Below are positions 1 through 5,147 of a DNA stretch of 5,147 bases, one piece after another; position 1 is the stretch's first letter; each line of letters opens with the position of its first letter. The translations under genes were made by a program, and so were the position numbers. This DNA comes from Bacteroidales bacterium (GTDB taxonomy: Bacteria > Bacteroidota > Bacteroidia > Bacteroidales > JAADJA01), in contig DAOVYU010000128.1 of assembly GCA_030635465.1 (NCBI GenBank), positions 1 to 5,147 on the forward strand, written 5' to 3'. The notes under the pieces are model-generated. The model was given only the letters and a program-made list of their open reading frames with translations, had not been told where the DNA came from and did not search any database.

Positions 1-21
1 ATGAAGAATAGTTTTCTATGA
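1..21 (+). CDS. Possible 3' end of an upstream gene (partial)
   Basis: The reading frame that begins at base 1 runs MKNSFL and stops at TGA 19-21, so its stop overlaps the next start codon in an ATGA arrangement (ATG 18-20). Such 4-bp overlaps are typical of translationally coupled genes within an operon, and no separate promoter or Shine-Dalgarno sequence is visible before the next gene. From my recollection of gene order in Bacteroidales, the upstream neighbour of a CorC/PpiD pair is often the LPS-export periplasmic protein LptC, but six codons cannot identify it. The other two forward frames stop at 2-4 and 9-11, so the upstream gene could end there instead. Identity is inference only. Confidence 0.35.
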   Translation: MKNSFL

Positions 22-1292
22 GTACCTCAATGGTTGTAATCACATCACTAATTTTTTCTGCCTTTTTTTCAGGTCTTGAAATTGCTTTTGTCAGTTCCAA
101 TAAACTAAAAATCGAACTTGACAAGAACAGGGGTCTTTTATCAGCTAAAATATTATCTGTATTTGTAAAACACCCATCACGCCTTTTAGGTGCTTTACTC
201 TTAGGAAACAACATAGCCCTTGTTATTTATGGTATGGCTATGGCTGTGATTCTTGAACCAGTTATCTTCAATCTTCTTCCAAATCAGTATACATCAGAAT
301 TTGTTGTATTAATTATACAAACTATAATTGCAACAATAATTATATTAATCACAGCTGAGTTTATTCCAAAGGCACTATTCAGGATAAATCCCAATATGAT
401 CCTGAATATATTTGCAATACCTATAAAAATATATTATTTGGTATTCTATCCTTTTATTCATTTCAATGTATGGATTTCAGAATTAATTTTAAAATCAATA
501 TTACGACAAAAACTTACAAGCCATGATTATACATTCAGCCCAATTGATTTAGACAATTATCTAAAGGAGTTTTCTCTTGACAATAGAGAAGAAGGAGAAG
601 TAAAGCAAGAAATTCAAATGTTGCAAAATGCCATTGACTTCAGGAACATTAAACTGAGGGAGTGTATGGTACCGCGAACAGATATAACTGCTCTCGAACA
701 AGATGATTCAATCGAAAACCTTAAAAGTAACTTTATTGAATCGGGGCATTCGAAAATTTTAATCTATAAAAAATCCCTGGATAACATTATTGGATTTGTC
801 CATTCATCTGACATGTTTAAAAATCCTGTCAATATCAAAGCAACTACACATTCTATACCAATTGTCCCAGAAACTATGCTTGCTAATAATGTACTAAAAA
901 TGTTTATTAAAGAACACAAAAGTATAGCACTGGTTGTAGATGAATTTGGTGGAACCTCTGGAGTAGTAACCATGGAAGATATTATAGAAGAGATATTTGG
1001 AGAAATAGAAGATGAATACGATGTGGAAGAATTAAAAGAAAAACGAATAAATGAAAACGAATTTTTATTCTCTGCTCGTCTTGAAATAGATTTTCTGAAT
1101 GAAAAATACAATCTTGACCTTCCTGAATCAGATGAATATGAAACCCTTGGCGGATTGATAATCAATATTCATGAAAGTATCCCTGAAATAAATGAAGTAA
1201 TTATTCAGGAACCTTTTAAATTTATCATTACCGAAGCAAGTGATGTACGAATTGAACAAGTTCATTTATTCATCAACCAAAAAGGGATTTAA
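18..1292 (+). CDS. CNNM/CBS/CorC_HlyC transporter-like membrane protein (hemolysin family)
   Basis: This is a complete 424-residue inner-membrane protein of the CNNM/CorC family. Family members have been linked to Mg2+ or other divalent-cation efflux; the 'hemolysin' name is historical. The N-terminal CNNM (DUF21) domain spans about 1-190, with hydrophobic segments near 4-24, 57-80, 94-117 and 127-150, an FSGLEIAF motif at 17-24 and AEFIPK at 113-118. A cytoplasmic CBS pair follows at about 205-335, marked by MVPRTD (217-222) and DEFGGTSGVVTMEDI (308-322). An acidic linker (327-340) leads to a CorC_HlyC domain (about 345-421) with YETLGGL at 374-380. The length is normal for the family and no key motif is lost. 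The ATG at 18 is chosen because it starts directly at the conserved first membrane helix and overlaps the upstream TGA. The gliding protein GldE belongs to the same superfamily, but no gld gene is adjacent, so I do not use that name. The transported ion is unknown. Confidence 0.93.
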   Translation: MSTSMVVITSLIFSAFFSGLEIAFVSSNKLKIELDKNRGLLSAKILSVFVKHPSRLLGALLLGNNIALVIYGMAMAVILEPVIFNLLPNQYTSEFVVLIIQTIIATIIILITAEFIPKALFRINPNMILNIFAIPIKIYYLVFYPFIHFNVWISELILKSILRQKLTSHDYTFSPIDLDNYLKEFSLDNREEGEVKQEIQMLQNAIDFRNIKLRECMVPRTDITALEQDDSIENLKSNFIESGHSKILIYKKSLDNIIGFVHSSDMFKNPVNIKATTHSIPIVPETMLANNVLKMFIKEHKSIALVVDEFGGTSGVVTMEDIIEEIFGEIEDEYDVEELKEKRINENEFLFSARLEIDFLNEKYNLDLPESDEYETLGGLIINIHESIPEINEVIIQEPFKFIITEASDVRIEQVHLFINQKGI

Positions 1293-1342
1293 AGCCTCAA
1301 TTTATTAAGCTTCTTCTATATAGGTCGCAATTATTTTTATAA

Positions 1343-1361
1343 AAATTACTCCAAGTAATTT
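1343..1361. repeat. Perfect 8-bp inverted repeat upstream of the foldase promoter
   Basis: AAATTACT (1343-1350) is followed by CCA and then AGTAATTT (1354-1361), a perfect palindrome with a 3-nt centre. It lies 9-27 bp upstream of the -7 element at 1370-1377, so it covers the place where the -33 element would sit. It lacks the following T-run expected of an intrinsic terminator for the preceding gene. It could be an operator for a dimeric regulator or simply an AT-rich chance palindrome. Confidence 0.45.
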
Positions 1362-1369
1362 ACTTATTG

Positions 1370-1377
1370 TACATTTG
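1370..1377 (+). promoter_or_regulatory. Bacteroidota-type -7 promoter element (TACATTTG)
   Basis: TACATTTG is an exact match to the TAnnTTTG -7 consensus used by the Bacteroidota primary sigma factor. Its position predicts transcription starting near 1381-1385 and a short leader of about 20 nt before the ATG at 1404. No good TTG/TTTG -33 element is seen at the expected distance; that place is occupied by the 1343-1361 palindrome. The site implies that the foldase gene can be transcribed independently of the upstream CNNM gene, although read-through is also likely because I see no terminator between them. Confidence 0.65.
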
Positions 1378-1403
1378 CAAACTATTTCAAAAAAAACGGA
1401 ATT

Positions 1404-3530
1404 ATGGCAGTTATTGGAACGATAAGAAAACAATCAGGATTATTAATAATCATTATTGGTGTTGCGCTAGCAGCGTTTGTTTTAGGCGATTTTCTTAAAC
1501 CAAGATCAAGTAGGGCAGTAGTTAATGTTGCAGAGGTTCTGGATGAGGACATATCTTATTCACAATTTGATGCAAGATATGAGCAAAACCTTGAAGCACA
1601 AAAAAGAAATCAGAATAAAGAAACTTTAACTTCTGAAGAAGTTTTCAGGTTAAAACAACAAACCTGGGATCAGTTAATAGAACAAATTGTACTGCAGAAT
1701 GAATACAATAAATTGGGTTTAGTCGTTTCCGCTGAAGAGTTATTTGACCAAATTCAAGGAGATGAACCCCATTCTTATATTTTACAATACTTTAAAGATC
1801 CTCAAACAAATGAATACGACCCTGAATTGGTACGTAACTACATAAAGCAATTGGATCAAATGGATGCCAATTCACGTAGCCAATGGGATGTTTTTGTTGA
1901 AGCTATTAAGGAAGACAGGATCAGATCAAAATATAAAAGTCTGATTTCGCAAGCTTATTTTATGCCTGATACATTTATGTATTATGATTTTAATGATAAG
2001 AAAGCAACGGCCAAGATAAGACTTGTTGGTGCACGCTATAACACCATTGATGATAGTTTGGTAACAGTTACCGACCAGGATTTCCAAAAATACTATACTG
2101 ATTACAAACAAAACTATGAGCAAGATGCTTCCAGGGATATTGATTATGTAATCTTTGATGTTAAACCATCATCCAAAGACAGGAAGACAATCAGAGAAGA
2201 TGTATTTAGTATTTTTGAAGCATTCAAAACTTCCGATAATGTTCCCTTGTTTGTCAATGCTGAATCCGATAATAGATTTGACAGTACATTCTTCAAGCAA
2301 GGAGAGTTACCTGTTCGAATTGACTCATTGATGCTCAATTCTCCAGTAGGAGCGTTTTATGATCCTTATATTGAAGACAATTCATGGCATATGGCTAAAT
2401 TAGTTGATATACAATTCAGGCCAGATTCGATGAAGGCCTCACATATACTTATAGGATATACAGGTGCTATGATGGCTGGTGAAGATGTTACACGCACTAA
2501 AGAAGAAGCCATGGCATTGGCTGATAGTTTACTAAATGTTGTTAAATCCTCATCTGGAGATATCAATGCATTGGCAAAAGATTTTTCTGATGACCCATCG
2601 AGCGCAGAAAATGCAGGTGATATGGGTTGGTTTGCAGATGGTTCAATGGTGTATCCATTTAATCAGGCAGTTTTAACAAATAATGTAGGTGAATACACTA
2701 TCGCTGAATCAATGTTTGGATACCACGTAATTAAAATAACTGACAAACAAGACCCAATTAAAAAGGTAAGGGTTGCGATGGTTGATGTGGGTATAAGTCC
2801 AAGTCAGGAAACATTCCAGGAAATATTTACCAAGGCTAGTGAGTTTCAAGGTAGAGCAACTGATTTAAATTCATTTGATACTTTGGCAACCAGTATGGGT
2901 TTAAACAAACGTTCAGCACCGAACCTGATTGCTATGGGAAATCGTATTGCTGGTCTTGATTACCCACGTGGAGTTATCCAGTGGACATTCATAGAAGGTA
3001 TTGATATTGGTTCTATATCTCCTGTATTTACAATGGAAGATAAATATGTAGTTGCAATTGTAACTAAAGTGACTGAAAAAGGGATACCTACTATAGAGGA
3101 GATCAAGGATATAATGGAACCATTAATCGTAAAAGACTTAAAAGGCGACATTATGCTTGAACAGATGAAAGAAAAGGTTGGCCAATCCTCAGATATTTAC
3201 CAGATAGCCGAAAAATTAAGTTCTAAAGTTGATACAGTAGAAAACGTAACTTTCAATATGAGGAACATTGCAGGATATGGTAATGAAGCCAATATCCTGG
3301 GATCAGTTTTCACAATGGAATCCAATGTATTATCTCAACCTATTAAAGGAAATAATGCTGCGTTTTATGTGATTGTTGATGCAATTGACAAACCTAAGGA
3401 AGAGGAAGATTATAAAATTTATGAACGTCAGTTACTGATGAACTTTAAGGCTAAGGTAAATAACAATTCTTTTACTAAAACTTTGGAAGAAGAAGCTGAT
3501 GTTGTAGATAACAGGGTTAAATTTTATTAG
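1404..3530 (+). CDS. PpiD/SurA-like membrane-anchored periplasmic peptidyl-prolyl isomerase
   Basis: This 708-residue foldase has a short positive N-terminus, one membrane anchor (about 12-31) and a large periplasmic part, the topology of PpiD. A SurA_N-like helical chaperone region occupies about 38-190. The single intact parvulin domain runs from about 343 to 447. It begins with KASHILIGY (H347), contains DPSSAENAGDMGWF (397-410) with Asp397 in the region that carries the Pin1 active-site cysteine, and ends with FGYHVIKI (H441). Such proteins help newly exported envelope proteins fold by cis/trans isomerisation of prolyl bonds and by chaperone binding. Stretches near 297-336, 522-556 and 630-662 resemble the C-terminal half of a parvulin domain but lack the catalytic histidine, suggesting degenerate copies. 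The ATG at 1404 fits the conserved MAxIxxIRxxxG-like start and lies about 20 nt after a predicted transcription start; the ribosome site is only A-rich with a weak GGA. The gene ends in a strong terminator. The client proteins are unknown. Confidence 0.93.
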   Translation: MAVIGTIRKQSGLLIIIIGVALAAFVLGDFLKPRSSRAVVNVAEVLDEDISYSQFDARYEQNLEAQKRNQNKETLTSEEVFRLKQQTWDQLIEQIVLQNEYNKLGLVVSAEELFDQIQGDEPHSYILQYFKDPQTNEYDPELVRNYIKQLDQMDANSRSQWDVFVEAIKEDRIRSKYKSLISQAYFMPDTFMYYDFNDKKATAKIRLVGARYNTIDDSLVTVTDQDFQKYYTDYKQNYEQDASRDIDYVIFDVKPSSKDRKTIREDVFSIFEAFKTSDNVPLFVNAESDNRFDSTFFKQGELPVRIDSLMLNSPVGAFYDPYIEDNSWHMAKLVDIQFRPDSMKASHILIGYTGAMMAGEDVTRTKEEAMALADSLLNVVKSSSGDINALAKDFSDDPSSAENAGDMGWFADGSMVYPFNQAVLTNNVGEYTIAESMFGYHVIKITDKQDPIKKVRVAMVDVGISPSQETFQEIFTKASEFQGRATDLNSFDTLATSMGLNKRSAPNLIAMGNRIAGLDYPRGVIQWTFIEGIDIGSISPVFTMEDKYVVAIVTKVTEKGIPTIEEIKDIMEPLIVKDLKGDIMLEQMKEKVGQSSDIYQIAEKLSSKVDTVENVTFNMRNIAGYGNEANILGSVFTMESNVLSQPIKGNNAAFYVIVDAIDKPKEEEDYKIYERQLLMNFKAKVNNNSFTKTLEEEADVVDNRVKFY

Positions 3531-3553
3531 GATTTTACTTTAACGATATATTT

Positions 3554-3584
3554 AAAGGACATTATTAATAATGTCCTTTTTTTT
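3554..3584 (+). terminator. Intrinsic terminator after the foldase gene
   Basis: An 11-bp perfect stem, AAAGGACATTA (3554-3564) pairing with TAATGTCCTTT (3569-3579), closes a TTAA loop and runs into eight T residues (3577-3584). It starts 24 bp after the stop codon at 3528-3530 and should end the plus-strand transcript. The A-run on the left arm also gives partial potential to act on the minus strand. Confidence 0.9.
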
Positions 3585-3759
3585 ATGCATTCCCATTTTT
3601 ATAACCAAAGGAATGAACCAATATTGCTACCAATATCACAATAGAATTTGTTGTAAAATATTATAATATAGGCAGCATTCTTTAACTCCAGGTAACTATA
3701 ATATCATTAGTTTGGATTGGTCTTCTTTATATCGCTGAATATATTCTAATAGCAGTATA
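3585..3759. other. AT-rich convergent spacer without a supported gene
   Basis: This stretch between two opposed terminators holds no convincing coding region. The longest start-initiated frame I read forward is a 19-codon ORF at 3585-3644 with no ribosome site. It contains a small hairpin, ATATTG-CTAC-CAATAT (3621-3636), and two copies of TATAATAT (3662-3669 and 3697-3704), all of which are plausible by chance in DNA this AT-rich. I see no TAnnTTTG promoter element here; the nearest is TAGAATTTG around 3642-3650, with one base too many. Confidence 0.6.
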
Positions 3760-3792
3760 TAAAAAAAGCCAACTTCAGCTAAAAAGTTGACT
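3760..3792 (-). terminator. Intrinsic terminator after the Omp28-type gene
   Basis: Read on the minus strand, AGTCAACTT (3792-3784) pairs with AAGTTGGCT (3775-3767) over nine pairs with one T-G wobble and an 8-nt loop, followed by a run of seven T residues (plus-strand A-run 3761-3767). It lies 22 bp beyond the stop codon of the Omp28-type gene, exactly where the two-gene minus-strand transcript should end. Confidence 0.82.
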
Positions 3793-3814
3793 CAGTATCT
3801 TATCATTAATTTCT

Positions 3815-4702
3815 TTATTCTCCTACAACAGCTATTTCCGCTGTTTGTAAAATTTCGCCTGTTTCTTCATGAATAATGTAAGAAATGATATTACAATTTT
3901 CTGCAACCCAATCATCATTCAAAGTATAACTAAAAGGTGTTTCATAAGTTTCACCTGAAACTATAGTGCCATCTGCAGTAAAGAAACTACCAAAAGTATT
4001 GCTTATGGCATCCCGGATAATATTCCGTTGCTCATAGTTCTCCCAGTCTGGTGTTGGTCCAATACTTGGTTCATTATTTTTCTGCCAAGATAAAATATGA
4101 TCCTCTACTACCAAAACAACCAGACTAAAATGGCCATCCAACTGTTGCAAAAAGGTTGACGAAACCAAAATAGTCACTTCATTTTTTTCCTGGTTGTAAT
4201 ATTTCTTTAATGTCATGTCAATAACATTCTCTTTATCCAGCTCTGAGTTCACTGCATCCTCCCAATCGCCTCCCCCAAGAATTTCATTTCCATCGAATTC
4301 AACACGGTTAACTGTTCCTGCAGGCCAGCCTGTGATAAGGTAACTGTTAAAAATCTCATCACCGGTTGCACATCTGAAATCTGTAGTATAATGTCCAGTT
4401 TCATCAGGTTCAGCATAATACCCTGCATGTATCGAATAAATGATCAACCTATGATCTTTTTCTTCTGCCAGGTTATGTGCATTAATAGCTGCTTCAGGAC
4501 AGTTCACACATTTATGACCTGTAAAGTCTTCCAGTAAAACTTGTTTTTGATTTACCACAACCGAATCAAAAGGTAAATCTAAGTCTAAGTTAATATTTTG
4601 TTCATTTACCAAAACCATTGGCTCATCAACTTTATCACAAGCAGACCATGCAAAAACAAGTATTACTGCTGCAAATAACCAATTTATATTTTTTTGTTTC
4701 AT
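3815..4702 (-). CDS. Omp28-related outer-membrane lipoprotein with thioredoxin-like fold
   Basis: This complete 295-residue protein matches the Omp28-related family of Bacteroidota, named after a Porphyromonas gingivalis outer-membrane protein; its biochemical role is not established. A lipoprotein signal covers residues 1-21 (basic MKQK, hydrophobic 8-19) with the acylated cysteine at C22 in FAWSAC; Trp at -3 is unusual, but lipoboxes in this phylum are loose. The residues after it, DKVDEP, are acidic, reminiscent of surface-export signals. LLEDFTGHKCVNCPEA (56-71) holds a thioredoxin-like CxxC (C65, C68), and GWPAGTVNR (125-133) has a proline (P127) placed like the thioredoxin cis-proline. 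C111 and C270 are additional cysteines. The region from about 160 on is probably a beta-rich domain. Start choice is firm: AAGGAGG lies 8 nt before this ATG, and the signal peptide begins here. It is the second gene of a minus-strand operon, 19 bp after the DUF6029-type gene, and is followed by a terminator. Confidence 0.9.
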   Translation of the reverse strand: MKQKNINWLFAAVILVFAWSACDKVDEPMVLVNEQNINLDLDLPFDSVVVNQKQVLLEDFTGHKCVNCPEAAINAHNLAEEKDHRLIIYSIHAGYYAEPDETGHYTTDFRCATGDEIFNSYLITGWPAGTVNRVEFDGNEILGGGDWEDAVNSELDKENVIDMTLKKYYNQEKNEVTILVSSTFLQQLDGHFSLVVLVVEDHILSWQKNNEPSIGPTPDWENYEQRNIIRDAISNTFGSFFTADGTIVSGETYETPFSYTLNDDWVAENCNIISYIIHEETGEILQTAEIAVVGE

Positions 4703-4710
4703 ATCAATAT

Positions 4711-4718
4711 CCTCCTTA
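4711..4718 (-). promoter_or_regulatory. Strong Shine-Dalgarno sequence (TAAGGAGG) of the Omp28-type gene
   Basis: On the minus strand TAAGGAGG is followed by an 8-nt spacer (ATATTGAT) and then ATG at 4702-4700, which is ideal spacing for pairing with the 3' end of 16S rRNA. It occupies most of the 19-bp gap after the TAA of the upstream gene (4724-4722). Bacteroidota genes usually lack such a motif, as the weak sites before the other two starts in this window show, so this site both fixes the start and is itself notable. Confidence 0.85.
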
Positions 4719-4721
4719 CAA

Positions 4722-5147
4722 TTAGAATGAGCTGGTTATTGTAATTGTTAAACCTGTTGAAGCCGGAACATATCTACAAACACCTCCAACACATAAAAGT
4801 CCTTCACGTTGACGTCCATAACGTAAGGAAATACGATTAGTCTTGTCAGTATATCCAAAAGAAACATTATAATAATGATTTCGAAAATCAGTATCAGGAT
4901 TACCATAATTGTATTCATCCATCACTGAGAAAAACCATTGTGGCGAAATGTTATATTCCAATGTTAAGCCTGCCCAGTCGCCTTCATCCTCCTTAGTCCA
5001 CAATCCTTGTAATTCAGCACGTAACGAATGTTTCCTTGTAAACTTATAAGTAAAATCGATGACACCTATTTGAGCATATACCATTTCTTCATCATCAAAA
5101 ATATCATCCTCAATTACATGTAAATTATAGGTTTGATTATAATAAGC
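4722..5147 (-). CDS. DUF6029-type outer-membrane protein, C-terminal part (5' end outside the window)
   Basis: The open frame continues without a stop to the right edge, giving the last 141 residues; the first visible codon is GCT (Ala) and the internal ATG at 5084-5082 is not a start, because the residues before it (AYYNQTYNLHVIEDDIFDDEE, written from 5147 to 5085) read as normal protein. The sequence shows alternating beta-strand patterns rich in Tyr, Trp and Phe, such as HSLRAELQGLW, WAGLTLEYNISPQWFFSV and HYYNVSFGYTD, and it ends in TITITSSF. A terminal Phe after a strand is the usual assembly signal of outer-membrane beta-barrels. GLLCVGGVCRYVPAS near the end contains a C-x4-C pair (codons at 4793-4791 and 4778-4776). 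From memory these features match DUF6029 proteins of Bacteroidota, whose function is unknown. It is the promoter-proximal partner of the Omp28-type gene; its own promoter is beyond the window. Confidence 0.85.
   Translation of the reverse strand, partial: AYYNQTYNLHVIEDDIFDDEEMVYAQIGVIDFTYKFTRKHSLRAELQGLWTKEDEGDWAGLTLEYNISPQWFFSVMDEYNYGNPDTDFRNHYYNVSFGYTDKTNRISLRYGRQREGLLCVGGVCRYVPASTGLTITITSSF

Noticed and set aside
764..1165. 133-codon minus-strand open frame inside the CNNM gene
   Set aside because: It is antisense to the CBS/CorC_HlyC part of a clearly conserved gene, its product is low-complexity and Ser-rich as expected from an antisense reading, and it has no ribosome site.
18..1292. 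Naming the CNNM/CorC protein as gliding-motility GldE
   Set aside because: GldE shares the same domain layout, but no gliding gene is adjacent, and the neighbouring PpiD-like foldase fits the general hemolysin/CorC paralogue better.
1343..1361. Palindrome as a terminator for the CNNM gene
   Set aside because: The stem is AT-rich with only two G/C pairs' worth of strength and no T-run follows it, so an intrinsic terminator is unlikely.
1926..3151. Four minus-strand open frames of 63-66 codons inside the foldase gene (1926-2123, 2144-2338, 2366-2566, 2960-3151)
   Set aside because: All are antisense to a long, family-consistent coding region, show no recognisable domains, and are explained by chance in AT-rich DNA.
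3585..3644. 19-codon plus-strand ORF (MHSHFYNQ...) directly after the terminator
   Set aside because: It is very short, lacks a ribosome site and promoter, and starts immediately behind the T-run of an intrinsic terminator.
3662..3704. Two TATAATAT copies as tandem promoters
   Set aside because: They resemble E. coli -10 boxes rather than the TAnnTTTG element of this phylum, no upstream element matches, and no gene follows on the plus strand.
5082..5084. ATG at 5084-5082 as the start of the DUF6029-type gene
   Set aside because: The frame remains open and protein-like to the window edge, no ribosome site precedes this ATG, and a 120-residue protein would lack a signal peptide, so the gene is cut by the window instead.
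1..5147. CRISPR array, insertion sequence, tRNA/rRNA gene, toxin-antitoxin or phage defence module
   Set aside because: I looked for spaced repeats, transposase motifs, cloverleaf-like sequences and small gene pairs on both strands and found none; the window is filled by four envelope genes and short spacers.

Overview
This AT-rich window looks like chromosomal DNA from a member of the Bacteroidota, most likely in or near the Bacteroidales/Marinilabiliales. Four things point there: an Omp28-type lipoprotein next to a DUF6029-type outer-membrane protein (both essentially Bacteroidota families), a TAnnTTTG-type -7 promoter element (TACATTTG at 1370-1377), generally weak A-rich translation starts, and a CNNM/CorC transporter followed by a PpiD-like foldase, an order I recall as common in that group. 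I could not confirm the taxonomy by search.

Layout. Positions 1-21 probably hold the last codons of an upstream gene whose stop overlaps the next start (ATGA). Positions 18-1292 (+) encode a complete CNNM/CBS/CorC_HlyC ('hemolysin-family') membrane protein. A 111-bp spacer then carries a palindrome and a Bacteroidota-type promoter. Positions 1404-3530 (+) encode a 708-residue, membrane-anchored periplasmic peptidyl-prolyl isomerase with a SurA/PpiD-like N-terminus and one intact parvulin domain; it ends at a strong intrinsic terminator (3554-3584). The 284-bp convergent spacer 3531-3814 has a second terminator facing the other way (3760-3792) and otherwise no gene I can support.

On the minus strand, reading leftwards from the right edge, there is the C-terminal part of a DUF6029-type outer-membrane protein (4722 to beyond 5147). 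After only 19 bp, which contain a textbook Shine-Dalgarno sequence unusual for this phylum, comes an Omp28-type lipoprotein (3815-4702) with a thioredoxin-like CxxC motif. The two are almost certainly one transcript.

Theme. All four main genes concern the cell envelope: an inner-membrane ion transporter-like protein, a periplasmic chaperone/foldase for exported proteins, and a two-gene outer-membrane unit of unknown function. I see no mobile element, CRISPR array, RNA gene or defence system. The most thought-provoking items are the Cys-motif pairing of the Omp28/DUF6029 proteins, the strong Shine-Dalgarno between them, the repeated parvulin-like half-domains in the foldase, and the palindrome over its promoter. 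I do not see convincing evidence of a wholly new system.
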